Below are positions 1-8,563 of a stretch of DNA of 64,000 nucleotides, piece after piece. The translations under genes and the position numbers were made by a program. Position 1 is the stretch's first letter, and each line of letters opens with the position of its first letter. Source of the DNA: Escherichia coli (GTDB lineage: Bacteria; Pseudomonadota; Gammaproteobacteria; Enterobacterales; Enterobacteriaceae); the NCBI RefSeq assembly GCF_036503815.1, contig NZ_AP027764.1:62001-126000 (forward strand). Reading direction: 5' to 3'. Under the pieces are notes generated by a model that worked only from the letters and a program-made list of their open reading frames with translations, did no database searches and was not told the origin of the DNA.

Positions 1-1556
1 AGTAAGCCTATTTTCTCAAGGCCATTACTTATTTTGGCAATCAACTTCAACACTACGGCTGATGTTTGTAGCACGCTGCATACGCTGTCTAATACCTTTA
101 TAATATTTTTTGAAACTGAATTAATAATTGATTCAATGGTTGATTTTATAGTGCTTGTTATTTCTTTGGTGACTTCTTCGGCGGCTGTTTTTGATAATGC
201 AGAAACAACGGCCCCTATTGCTACAGAACATATTACAGCTGCACCAATCATTACTGTCGCCATGACAATAGAAGCGGCTGCACTTGCGTAAATACTTTTA
301 ACCAGTTCAATCGTATCTTGATCGACACCAATAACGTCCAGAAGCGCGGTGATTGCGAGCAGAGTGGGATCAACTGTTTTAATCGCAGCCGAAAGACCTT
401 CTACAACTTTCCCTAAAATCCAGCCGGTAGCCGTGGTGCCCAGAGCGATTTGACAAGTGATATCTACACCTAATACTACTGCGCCCGCTATTCCTCCAAT
501 AAGTGCCAATGCACCCGCAATACTTGAACCACCACTTGGAACTGCAGCAAGAAGACCAACAACAATTAAGACTGCGCTTACGGCAAAGGTTACTACAGTT
601 ACACACTCATTAACTATTTTTAAAACTTTAGTCGTGGTAGTATATTTATGTGCTGTTTCATTGAGTTTATTTTCCCTGACATGGTTGATTTCTTTCATTA
701 CCTCAGATTGATTTTTAATAGATTCGCAATTTGTATCGCCAATAACTTCCATTACTGAGGTAATCAAAAGGATAAATGTGGCTGTCGCGTTTCTGTTTTT
801 CTGGTTTTCCTGTGTCAGGCAAATATTGGTGGTGAAGTTATTAATCTGTTCTTGCTGTTGAATTTCGTCAAAAACTTCCATACTTTGGCCGATCGCAGCA
901 TCAGCATCCATAATGGCTGTATTTAACGATTTCTCAGCTAACGATTTTTTTTGTAACGACAGCGTGAGTGTTTTTTCAGCCGCATTTTTTTGCGTCAGTA
1001 CTTTATTGTATTGTGGATCGTCTGGTTGCAGTTGCGACAACTCTTGATCCAATGTGTTGACTTTTTTTTCCAGCGATTGCACTCTTTTATCGACTGCATT
1101 GTAATTATTGTTGGCCTGATGCAGATTATCGTTGGCTTTTTGCGCTGAATCTAATGATGAGGTGTAGGCGTCGCTTAATTCACGAAACTTATTATGTGCC
1201 ATTTCGTGTCGAAGCAGGGTGTTGTCCAGGTTATTATGCAAGCGTGTAGTAATATCCTGATCGGCAATGCCTGATAAATTACCCAAAATCATCGTCAGGC
1301 GGGCATCGTTCGTCTTTGCTGTAGTGGCGTTATCAGAATCGGAAACCTGCATTTCAGGCGGAGCAAGCATAGGTTTGTTTTCAAGACGAGCGCGAATATC
1401 GTTATCAAGGGACTTCGGATTTTTATTAAGCCGCATGGGATCAACTTGCGTTTTGTTGCTGTCCTGCAGTCTTTTTTCCGCATCGCTATACTGTGTGCGC
1501 AATGTTTCGCTGATTTGTTCAAATGTGATCGTTTGTCCCGTAATCGGTGTCGACAT
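1..1556 (-). CDS. eipB: Type III secretion translocator, SipB/IpaB family (3' end outside window)
   Basis: The reading frame opens at an ATG at 1556 and stays open to base 1, giving at least 518 residues; SipB and IpaB are about 580-593, so roughly the last 70 residues lie outside the window. A strong ribosome site (GGAGGTGA, 1560-1567 on the minus strand) fixes the start. Residues about 130-230 form a heptad-rich coiled coil. Two hydrophobic stretches follow, about 320-380 (rich in Gly, Ala and Val) and about 422-455. This layout is typical of hydrophobic translocators that insert into host membranes and form the pore with a SipC-type partner. The SicA-like chaperone gene lies upstream on the same strand, as in the Salmonella sicA-sipB operon. 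The name eipB is taken from memory of the EAEC 042 eip cluster. No secretion apparatus genes are in view. Confidence 0.8.
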   Translation of the reverse strand, partial: MSTPITGQTITFEQISETLRTQYSDAEKRLQDSNKTQVDPMRLNKNPKSLDNDIRARLENKPMLAPPEMQVSDSDNATTAKTNDARLTMILGNLSGIADQDITTRLHNNLDNTLLRHEMAHNKFRELSDAYTSSLDSAQKANDNLHQANNNYNAVDKRVQSLEKKVNTLDQELSQLQPDDPQYNKVLTQKNAAEKTLTLSLQKKSLAEKSLNTAIMDADAAIGQSMEVFDEIQQQEQINNFTTNICLTQENQKNRNATATFILLITSVMEVIGDTNCESIKNQSEVMKEINHVRENKLNETAHKYTTTTKVLKIVNECVTVVTFAVSAVLIVVGLLAAVPSGGSSIAGALALIGGIAGAVVLGVDITCQIALGTTATGWILGKVVEGLSAAIKTVDPTLLAITALLDVIGVDQDTIELVKSIYASAAASIVMATVMIGAAVICSVAIGAVVSALSKTAAEEVTKEITSTIKSTIESIINSVSKNIIKVLDSVCSVLQTSAVVLKLIAKISNGLEKIGL

Positions 1557-1611
1557 AATTCACCTCCTTTTTAAGCTATCATCGGGTGTAATTAATTTTT
1601 TTTTATTTAAC

Positions 1612-1794
1612 TCATGGCAGATGTTTATTCCCATCTAAAATGGCATCAACGGGAAAGTAAGTAATGTGTTTATTGTTATTCTTCTCATTTATTTTATCGC
1701 CATGGTTATTTTTTAAATCAACCGGGGCTTCCTCATGATATTTCCTGATTAACTCTTCAGGCGTAAAAGAAGAGTTTTTTCCGTTTATGTTCAT
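1612..1794 (-). CDS. Small hypothetical protein between chaperone and translocator
   Basis: This 60-residue ORF begins 9 bases after the chaperone stop codon and ends 55 bases before the translocator start, so it lies inside the presumed operon. The product is hydrophilic, rich in Asn and Lys in the middle, and has no signal peptide or membrane segment. I do not recognise it. Salmonella has no gene between sicA and sipB, so this could be an accessory secreted peptide, a gene remnant or a chance ORF. Its ribosome site is weak. The tight spacing is the main argument that it is translated. Confidence 0.45.
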   Translation of the reverse strand: MNINGKNSSFTPEELIRKYHEEAPVDLKNNHGDKINEKNNNKHITYFPVDAILDGNKHLP

Positions 1795-1803
1795 TTTGCC
1801 GAC

Positions 1804-2301
1804 TCACTCTGTTTGAACTTCCTCTTCGGTATTGGCTGTCAAGAGTTCAAGATAAGCAGTAGCCATCTCTTTAACTTTTTCATTTTGGCTGTAGGTTACG
1901 ACTGTATTAAATAACTCCGTGGCCATTTTAGTGTTTTTTAAGCCCATCTGGCATTGGCCCATATAATAAACTAAAGAGAAATCGTTATCGGGAGATAGCA
2001 TTAAACAGATATGATACATGTCGAATGCCTTTTGATAATCTTTCTTCAACTGACAGACGGCGGCATATCCTTTTAAATAGTTATAATTTTGGAAATCATA
2101 AATACAGAGAAATTTAAAAAAGAGCTCAGCTTCGTCAAGTCTTCCTTTTTCATAAAAGTTATAAGCGTAAGCATAAACGCCTTCAAGGGTATCCGGAGTA
2201 ATGCCATGCAGCTCTGCAAGTGTTGCTCCCATACCTAATGCACGTTCGAACTTACTGGCAATTTCTTTATTTTCTTCTAAATCCAGATTTGCGCTTTCCA
2301 T
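1804..2301 (-). CDS. eicA: Type III secretion translocator chaperone, SicA/IpgC/LcrH family
   Basis: The 165-residue protein is colinear with Salmonella SicA. It carries the shared segment GRLDEAELFFKFLCIYD (about residues 53-69) and the tetratricopeptide-type helices that follow, including AAVCQLKKDYQKA. Family members are cytoplasmic class II chaperones that hold the hydrophobic translocators before secretion; SicA also co-activates InvF. A GGAGAG ribosome site sits just upstream of the ATG at 2301. The gene leads an operon with the 60-residue ORF and the SipB-like gene. The symbol follows the EAEC eip cluster (EicA) and is from memory. The family assignment is firm; the exact orthology is inferred. 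Confidence 0.85.
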   Translation of the reverse strand: MESANLDLEENKEIASKFERALGMGATLAELHGITPDTLEGVYAYAYNFYEKGRLDEAELFFKFLCIYDFQNYNYLKGYAAVCQLKKDYQKAFDMYHICLMLSPDNDFSLVYYMGQCQMGLKNTKMATELFNTVVTYSQNEKVKEMATAYLELLTANTEEEVQTE

Positions 2302-2602
2302 CTCTACTCTCTCCTTTCGAACATTCTTTGTTCAGACTTCACCATTTTTTAGAGGGTGGTGATATCAAAATTCGCTCATTTTTATGCCCATCCGTTGGGC
2401 TTCCTTTTCTGCATTAAAAACAAGTATTGTTTCAATGAGATAAGATTTTCTATGTGATGAAATGAAAATAATGTAGAGGGAATTTTATCCACAATCCTGA
2501 TGAACGGGTTCAATTCTGATTGGAATTTGAAAAAGCAGGTGATTTACTGATGTGCGAGCGTACGTCAGTGGCTGCTGGCCTGAGCGCGGAGGTGTGCGAA
2601 AT
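2302..2602. other. Intergenic region upstream of the translocator operon
   Basis: About 300 bases separate the chaperone start from the yicS stop codon. The part next to the chaperone is AT-rich and should carry its promoter. I see no clear -35/-10 pair, no integrase, no tRNA and no direct repeat that would mark the island border. The border between inserted and ancestral DNA probably lies in the less AT-rich half, nearer yicS. Confidence 0.5.
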
Positions 2603-2896
2603 TCACATATCCGGGCATTCCACCTTACCCAGCGCTTCCCAGTAGTTATTCTGATTATTACGCTCCATCGCCACAATAGCTTCGCGGATATGTTGTTTGT
2701 TACTCTCATCAGACAACATTAATTTTTCCCACGCTTCGTCTGATAATGACGCCTGTGGCGTGCAAATTTTACGTAAATCTTGCAATACCGTGGTCTTTTC
2801 TTTTGCCGACTGTAGAGAACTGAATGGCGACTCGGCCTGAGAAATGGCTGGGAAAGTCAGGAATACGGTAATCATGAGTAGCATCGTTGGCTTCAT
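2603..2896 (-). CDS. yicS: Conserved exported protein YicS
   Basis: The 97-residue product is recognised as YicS, present beside nlpA in K-12. The start was placed at the ATG at 2896, which gives the known length and a clean signal peptide: Met-Lys, a hydrophobic core, then a likely signal peptidase cut after SQA at about residue 20. An upstream in-frame ATG at 2965 would bury that signal and is less likely. The mature part has two cysteines, consistent with a small periplasmic protein. Its function is unknown. It is divergent from nlpA across about 200 bases. Confidence 0.88.
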   Translation of the reverse strand: MKPTMLLMITVFLTFPAISQAESPFSSLQSAKEKTTVLQDLRKICTPQASLSDEAWEKLMLSDESNKQHIREAIVAMERNNQNNYWEALGKVECPDM

Positions 2897-3104
2897 AGCT
2901 GCAACCTTCTGCAAATGTGCATCGAATGAAGCATAAGTGTAGTTTGCTTTTGCCGCTCTCATCATGCTGTACGAAAGGTGTTTGCGTGGTCAGTAAGAAG
3001 TGCCAGTTTTATATACCTTTTTCTTCTATTCGATAGCTTTTCGTTTTTTAAATCGTAGTGATCTTGCCATTATAGTCAGTTAACGATTAAAAAAAGGATA
3101 AAAA

Positions 3105-3923
3105 ATGAAACTGACAACACATCATCTACGGGCGGGGGCCGCATTATTACTGGCAGGAATTCTGCTGGCAGGTTGCGACCAGAGCAGCAGCGATGAAAAG
3201 CACATTAAAGTGGGCGTTATTAATGGCGCAGAACAAGATGTCGCGGAAGTCGCTAAAAAGGTGGCAAAAGAGAAATATGGCCTCGATGTTGAACTGGTAG
3301 GATTTAGCGGTTCGTTGCTACCGAACGATGCGACAAATCATGGCGAGCTTGATGCGAACGTCTTCCAGCATCGACCCTTTCTTGAACAAGATAATCAGGC
3401 GCATGGTTATAAACTGGTAGCGGTGGGAAATACATTTGTCTTCCCCATGGCGGGTTATTCCAAAAAAATCAAAACCGTGGCGCAAATAAAAGAAGGCGCG
3501 ACAGTGGCGATCCCCAACGACCCGACCAACCTTGGTCGCGCGCTTTTACTGTTGCAAAAAGAGAAGCTAATTACTCTGAAAGAGGGAAAAGGGTTACTAC
3601 CTACCGCGCTGGATATAACCGAGAATCCTCGTCATTTGCAGATTATGGAACTCGAGGGGGCGCAGCTCCCGCGCGTACTGGATGATCCCAAAGTTGATGT
3701 GGCGATTATCAGCACCACTTACATTCAGCAGACCGGGCTTTCTCCGGTGCACGACAGCGTATTTATTGAAGATAAGAATTCGCCGTATGTGAATATTCTG
3801 GTGGCACGGGAAGATAATAAGAATGCAGAAAACGTGAAGGAATTTCTGCAATCTTATCAATCGCCCGAAGTCGCTAAAGCGGCAGAAACCATCTTTAACG
3901 GTGGCGCGGTGCCTGGCTGGTAA
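3105..3923 (+). CDS. nlpA: Inner-membrane lipoprotein-28, NlpA
   Basis: The 272-residue protein has a lipoprotein signal ending in the lipobox LAGC, with Cys24 as the lipidated residue. Asp at the next position is the inner-membrane retention signal. The rest is a MetQ-type substrate-binding protein (NlpA family); the paralogue MetQ binds methionine, and NlpA has been linked to weak methionine uptake. A purine-rich ribosome site (AAAAAAGGAT) lies upstream of the ATG. It is a single gene, convergent with yicL, with 3 bases between the two stop codons. Confidence 0.95.
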   Translation: MKLTTHHLRAGAALLLAGILLAGCDQSSSDEKHIKVGVINGAEQDVAEVAKKVAKEKYGLDVELVGFSGSLLPNDATNHGELDANVFQHRPFLEQDNQAHGYKLVAVGNTFVFPMAGYSKKIKTVAQIKEGATVAIPNDPTNLGRALLLLQKEKLITLKEGKGLLPTALDITENPRHLQIMELEGAQLPRVLDDPKVDVAIISTTYIQQTGLSPVHDSVFIEDKNSPYVNILVAREDNKNAENVKEFLQSYQSPEVAKAAETIFNGGAVPGW

Positions 3924-3926
3924 TTC

Positions 3927-4850
3927 TCACTCATGCCGCGCCGGACGATTTATTTTTCTGGCGCGGCGACGGGAATCCATTGAAATCAAAATCACCGATG
4001 ACAGAATCAGCAGTGTGCCCAGCCAGTCCGGCAATGTGAACGTGATCCCCAGCAACAGCAAAGAGAGCAGCGCGCTACTTAATGGTTCTGCACAGCTCAA
4101 AATGCTGGCTTTTGGCCCGCCAATGAGCTGTGCGCCTTTCAGATATAGACTAAAGGTTAGCGAAGTTCCGATTACCACCAGATAGAAAAACGCCAGAATC
4201 AGGCTGCCATTAACCACGAAGTTTGTTCCTTGCCCGGCATAGAAGGGCAGCAGGATTAGACCACCGATCAGCATACTCCAGCCGACGACCGGTAACGTGC
4301 CATAGCGGGCAATCAGCGTTGAGGGATAGGTGGTATAGAATGCGGCAGCAAATGCCGAGGCAATGCCCCAGAATAACGCGGCCGGAGAGATCGATAATGA
4401 CGTCGGATTACCGTGTGTCACCAATAAAAAAGTCCCGATCAACGATGTCAAAATAGCGCAAAAAACCAGAATGCCCGGGCGGGATTTACGCACCAGTGAG
4501 AACCAGGCGACGATAATCGTCGGTGAGAGGAATTGCAGCACCGTTGCCGTGGCAGCATTCGATTTTTCAATGGTTAGCAAAAAAGTGAGCTGTACGGTTA
4601 GCGCGCCAACCACGGAAAAAATCAGCAGACTAATGGCATCTTTGTGATTGTTAATAATAGAAAAGATTTTATCGCCATGCACAAATGACAGCGTCAGCAG
4701 AATCAAACCGGCGAATATCAAACGCGTCATAGTCAAAAACTGCGACGACATCTGGCTTTGCTCCATGATGTATTGCGCGCAGACCCCTGAACTTCCCCAC
4801 AACACGGCGGCAATCAGAACGTTCAGCATCCCCTTTCTGGTGGAACCCAT
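3927..4850 (-). CDS. yicL: EamA-family inner-membrane transporter YicL
   Basis: The 307-residue protein matches the K-12 YicL length and has about ten hydrophobic segments in two EamA (drug/metabolite transporter) repeats. The first repeat is near residues 8-140 and the second near 155-290. The C-terminus is basic (RRRARKINRPARHE), as expected for a cytoplasmic tail. The substrate is unknown; relatives export amino acids or metabolites. It is transcribed alone, convergent with nlpA and downstream of setC on the same strand. Confidence 0.9.
   Translation of the reverse strand: MGSTRKGMLNVLIAAVLWGSSGVCAQYIMEQSQMSSQFLTMTRLIFAGLILLTLSFVHGDKIFSIINNHKDAISLLIFSVVGALTVQLTFLLTIEKSNAATATVLQFLSPTIIVAWFSLVRKSRPGILVFCAILTSLIGTFLLVTHGNPTSLSISPAALFWGIASAFAAAFYTTYPSTLIARYGTLPVVGWSMLIGGLILLPFYAGQGTNFVVNGSLILAFFYLVVIGTSLTFSLYLKGAQLIGGPKASILSCAEPLSSALLSLLLLGITFTLPDWLGTLLILSSVILISMDSRRRARKINRPARHE
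3935..3967. terminator. Hairpin at the nlpA/yicL convergence
   Basis: The arms GCCGCGCC (3935-3942) and GGCGCGGC (3960-3967) pair perfectly around an AT-rich loop. The structure sits just after the nlpA stop and inside the 3' end of yicL. It could end nlpA transcription, but no T-run follows the stem, so termination is uncertain. Confidence 0.4.
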
Positions 4851-4960
4851 TTTTCCCTCTGCATACTGTTTTGTCGTTTATGTATGCAGGCATGATAGCA
4901 AAAATGGCGAGGATGGCTCTGTTTGCGCCACGCCGATTTTTCTTAGCTCAGACTGGTGAG

Positions 4961-6145
4961 CTAAATATCTTTAATAAACAGCAGGCAAATCATCGCAATA
5001 CCCAACATCCCTATCGCCAGCCAGAACAACGCGTGGTAGCTCCAGATTTCAACCATAATTCCGTCAACAGAGCCGGCGATAATCCAGCCGACGCGTGAGG
5101 TATTTGCATATAACGTTGTCGCAGAGCCTATTTTTTCAGGCATCAGATCCTGAAAATAAAGCATGCCGATACCACAGAGAATACCAAGGAAAATGGCATT
5201 TAGAATTTGCAATTCCAGCTCAACTGCCGGAGTCGTCGCCATGAGTACGCTGGCGTAAAAACACATACCACTCACGATAGCAATGAGCATTAATAGTCGC
5301 TTGCCAATACGTTTCATGTAATAGCCTGCGATTAACATCATCGGAATTTCCAGACCGGCAGCAATACCAATCATTTCTCCAGCCAGTTTATCGGTTAGAT
5401 GCAGTTCATCAATAATAAATAGCGGCATATTTATCATGTAGAGATTATTCGCCGCCCACATCATTGAACAGACTACAAAAAGTAGCCGTGTATCCCGCTT
5501 TCTATGGATGGAGGGTAAAATTTCTACGGGTTGGGTAACGACAGGAATATTTCTTTGTATTGATGGCAAAAACAACCAGACTATCAGCCCGCAAATAACA
5601 AATGCGATGGCAGCGGTGAGATACATCACTTTAAAACTAAATCCCATTGCCAGCTCATAAGCGAGCGGTGGCCCGATAACCCAGGCAAGCGAGATCTGAG
5701 CACGTAAAAATGTACTGAACATGACCGTCTCACGGCCTGTTCTGTCGGCGTGTTCACGGGCGAGGGCGAACATTTGCGGGTTTGCAGTGGAAGCAAAACT
5801 ACTCAGAAGTACGCCCGTAGAGAGAAGAATGAAGTAGTTGCGATTCCACGCAAAAAGAGTGCAGGCCAACACTCCAAATAAGCAACATAGCAGGATCAGT
5901 AATTTACGGTCGCCTTGTTTATCGGAGTGCCTTGCCAGAAATTGACTGACCAGAATTCCCATAATAGCGCTACCGGTGAAGAAAAAACCTACCATTATAG
6001 GACGGGCTTTCAGTTCATCTGCGAGGAATATACTTAGGGTGGGAGTCTGGAGAGCGCCCGCAATACCAGTCAGAAAGGCGACAAGTAAAAATGCCGCGGC
6101 AGTGAGATCAAGTATTTTTGATGGAGTGGTAGCCGTTTTTTGCAT
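4961..6145 (-). CDS. setC: Putative sugar efflux transporter SetC (MFS)
   Basis: The 394-residue protein has twelve predicted membrane helices and matches K-12 SetC in length and sequence. It belongs to the sugar efflux transporter branch of the major facilitator superfamily; SetA and SetB export glucosides and lactose, while the physiological substrate of SetC is not established. The segment ARHSDKQGDRK (about residues 68-78) between helices 2 and 3 matches the MFS signature loop. It is transcribed alone. The upstream region is AT-rich and separates it from selC by about 640 bases. Confidence 0.93.
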   Translation of the reverse strand: MQKTATTPSKILDLTAAAFLLVAFLTGIAGALQTPTLSIFLADELKARPIMVGFFFTGSAIMGILVSQFLARHSDKQGDRKLLILLCCLFGVLACTLFAWNRNYFILLSTGVLLSSFASTANPQMFALAREHADRTGRETVMFSTFLRAQISLAWVIGPPLAYELAMGFSFKVMYLTAAIAFVICGLIVWLFLPSIQRNIPVVTQPVEILPSIHRKRDTRLLFVVCSMMWAANNLYMINMPLFIIDELHLTDKLAGEMIGIAAGLEIPMMLIAGYYMKRIGKRLLMLIAIVSGMCFYASVLMATTPAVELELQILNAIFLGILCGIGMLYFQDLMPEKIGSATTLYANTSRVGWIIAGSVDGIMVEIWSYHALFWLAIGMLGIAMICLLFIKDI

Positions 6146-6784
6146 TCTTCTGAATCACCGGGCGACAAAATATAACTGAGTTACAAATAAGTACCAGTCG
6201 AATGAGTATTATATTAAGAATTTTTGAGTATCGCTGATACAACCAGAAAGCAATGCTAGCGCAATATTATAGGGCCAGCAATTGAGATTATTAGCAAAAG
6301 CATGTTAAGAATTAATCACCGAATTTATATATTAATTATAGTAAGGCAATGAGCTATTTTTGATAGTAAAAATAAAACAAGTTTATTTGATATATTAAAT
6401 GAACAAATTAATCTTGATGGCAGTCTGATTATTGGTGAAGTTTATAGGTCAGTTTTTTTCGCCAGCGGTTAAAGGAATAGAATCGTCGTATAAAAAAAAG
6501 GGTGTTCTGGGGCGTGTAAAACAACATCTTCACCTTAATGGCGATACAGTTGGCTGAGAGTCAGCAGGGGGGCAAATCACCTGCAAATAAACACGGCGCA
6601 TGCTGGCGCGAATATCGCGGATGCGTTCGAGGACAGAAGAACCGACAGGCGGATTCTTCAGTCGCTCATCGTCCATCACAAAACCGTTGATCAGGTATTC
6701 CTGAAGCCGATTAAATATTGAGCAGTAGAAAATATCTGGATTGACTGTATTACAAGGGGTTGGAAAACGTCAGTAGAGGCAAAT
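6146..6784. other. Gene-poor region between setC and selC
   Basis: This 639-base stretch holds the presumed setC promoter in its AT-rich left half (6180-6480). The less AT-rich right half (6540-6780) holds a decayed coding fragment resembling RhuM, listed separately. I found no intact gene, integrase or direct repeat of the selC 3' end. Confidence 0.6.
6578..6712 (-). pseudogene. Remnant of a RhuM-family virulence-associated protein
   Basis: Reading the minus strand from 6712 to 6578 gives about 45 codons without a stop. They contain NGFVMDDERLKNPPVGSSVL followed directly by ERIRDIRASMRRVYLQV. As I recall the family, these two blocks are characteristic of RhuM-type proteins, where a short stretch (about PDYFD plus a few residues) normally sits between them; here it looks deleted. 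There is no start codon in a sensible position, and the frame hits a stop further on, so it is a decayed fragment. In Salmonella, rhuM lies in SPI-3, the island at selC. The similarity is from memory. Confidence 0.55.
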
Positions 6785-6879
6785 TGGCGGAAGATCACAG
6801 GAGTCGAACCTGCCCGGGACCGCTGGCGGCCCCAACTGGATTTGAAGTCCAGCCGCCTCACCGGAGACGACGATCTTCC
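6785..6879 (-). tRNA. selC: tRNA-Sec (UCA), SelC
   Basis: The 95-base gene matches E. coli selC along its length, including the encoded CCA end at 6785-6787, the long variable arm, and the anticodon TCA (complement of 6843-6845) that reads UGA as selenocysteine. SelC is charged with serine, converted to selenocysteinyl-tRNA by SelA, and delivered by SelB. The 3' end of selC is a common integration site (LEE, SPI-3 and others). Here it is intact and next to ordinary chromosome. Confidence 0.98.
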
Positions 6880-6910
6880 GCGCCTCGATTGCTACATGGA
6901 GGCGGGGCGC

Positions 6911-6916
6911 ATTATA
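6911..6916 (-). promoter_or_regulatory. Probable -10 element of selC
   Basis: The minus strand reads TATAAT at 6916-6911, followed by a GC-rich discriminator (GCGCCCCGCC) that is typical of stable-RNA promoters under stringent control. The selC 5' end at 6879 lies about 30 bases downstream. No good -35 hexamer is visible at the expected spacing. Confidence 0.5.
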
Positions 6917-7171
6917 GCTACTTCCTTGAGTTTCTACATCCCCCAGATCAGTTTTTTCCGCCTAATACATGCAGCGTATTATCACGAAAGCATTATATTT
7001 CATATAAAACCCATATTTTACAATGATATATGAGCGTAATTTACGCTACCACGATCACATAAAACAAGAATCATAAATTAATAACCAGATATCGGAATAT
7101 TCGCTCTCACAGGGATGGTTTACAAAATGCGTTATCGGTCTCAGCACCCCTATAGCATCAAGGAAAAGCAG

Positions 7172-8554
7172 ATGAAGAGTGAAGTGTTGTCCGTTAAAGA
7201 GAAAATTGGTTATGGCATGGGAGACGCCGCCAGCCACATTATTTTCGATAACGTAATGTTATATATGATGTTCTTTTATACCGATATTTTTGGCATTCCT
7301 GCCGGATTTGTCGGAACCATGTTTTTGGTCGCTCGTGCACTGGATGCAATTTCTGATCCTTGCATGGGGTTGTTGGCCGATCGAACGCGCTCTCGCTGGG
7401 GTAAATTTCGTCCATGGGTACTGTTTGGCGCACTGCCATTCGGGATCGTCTGTGTACTGGCCTATAGCACGCCAGATCTCAGTATGAACGGAAAAATGAT
7501 TTATGCAGCAATTACTTACACCCTACTTACCTTACTTTATACCGTCGTCAATATCCCTTACTGCGCATTGGGTGGTGTAATCACCAATGACCCGACTCAG
7601 CGTATCTCGCTGCAATCCTGGCGTTTTGTGCTGGCGACCGCGGGAGGCATGCTCTCTACTGTGCTGATGATGCCGCTGGTTAATTTAATTGGTGGTGATA
7701 ATAAACCACTCGGTTTCCAGGGCGGTATCGCGGTCCTTTCCGTGGTGGCATTTATGATGCTGGCATTTTGTTTCTTCACCACTAAAGAACGCGTTGAAGC
7801 ACCACCTACAACGACGTCTATGCGGGAAGATTTACGTGATATCTGGCAAAACGACCAGTGGCGTATTGTCGGTTTCCTGACCATTTTCAATATTCTGGCG
7901 GTGTGCGTACGCGGCGGGGCGATGATGTATTACGTCACATGGATTTTGGGTACGCCGGAAGTGTTTGTCGCTTTTCTTACCACTTATTGCGTGGGTAACC
8001 TGATTGGTTCCGCACTGGCGAAACCGCTGACCGACTGGAAATGTAAAGTCACTATCTTCTGGTGGACGAACGCCCTGCTGGCAGTGATTAGCCTGGCGAT
8101 GTTCTTTGTTCCTATGCAGGCCAGCATCACCATGTTTGTCTTCATCTTCGTGATTGGTGTGTTGCATCAACTGGTGACACCTATCCAGTGGGTAATGATG
8201 TCCGATACCGTCGACTACGGCGAGTGGTGCAATGGTAAACGCCTTACCGGGATCAGTTTTGCTGGCACGTTGTTTGTGCTCAAACTGGGGTTGGCCTTCG
8301 GCGGCGCTCTTATCGGCTGGATGCTGGCTTATGGCGGATATGATGCGGCAGAAAAAGCGCAGAACAGCGCCACGATTAGCATCATTATCGCGCTATTCAC
8401 GATTGTTCCGGCGATCTGTTACTTGCTGAGCGCGATTATCGCTAAACGCTACTACTCACTCACGACGCACAATCTGAAAACCGTTATGGAACAGCTGGCG
8501 CAGGGCAAACGCCGTTGCCAGCAACAATTCACCTCTCAAGAAGTGCAGAACTAA
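7172..8554 (+). CDS. yicJ: Glycoside-cation symporter YicJ (GPH family)
   Basis: The 460-residue inner-membrane protein has twelve hydrophobic segments and belongs to the glycoside-pentoside-hexuronide:cation symporters related to MelB. The start at 7172 (MKSEVLSVKEK) gives the K-12 length; an in-frame ATG at 7115 would add 19 polar residues without family support. The conserved loop ADRTRSRWGKFRPW (about residues 68-81) is visible. It is followed after 9 bases by yicI, the alpha-xylosidase, so the pair probably imports and cleaves alpha-xylosides such as isoprimeverose. Confidence 0.95.
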   Translation: MKSEVLSVKEKIGYGMGDAASHIIFDNVMLYMMFFYTDIFGIPAGFVGTMFLVARALDAISDPCMGLLADRTRSRWGKFRPWVLFGALPFGIVCVLAYSTPDLSMNGKMIYAAITYTLLTLLYTVVNIPYCALGGVITNDPTQRISLQSWRFVLATAGGMLSTVLMMPLVNLIGGDNKPLGFQGGIAVLSVVAFMMLAFCFFTTKERVEAPPTTTSMREDLRDIWQNDQWRIVGFLTIFNILAVCVRGGAMMYYVTWILGTPEVFVAFLTTYCVGNLIGSALAKPLTDWKCKVTIFWWTNALLAVISLAMFFVPMQASITMFVFIFVIGVLHQLVTPIQWVMMSDTVDYGEWCNGKRLTGISFAGTLFVLKLGLAFGGALIGWMLAYGGYDAAEKAQNSATISIIIALFTIVPAICYLLSAIIAKRYYSLTTHNLKTVMEQLAQGKRRCQQQFTSQEVQN

Positions 8555-8563
8555 GGAACGGCA

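Noticed and set aside
2485..2709. A 74-codon ORF on the minus strand overlapping the end of yicS
   Set aside because: It uses another frame of yicS plus intergenic DNA, has no good ribosome site and resembles no family I know.
6146..6784. LEE or another complete island at selC
   Set aside because: The gap has no integrase, no secretion or transport genes and no duplicated selC end; only a short RhuM-like fragment is seen.
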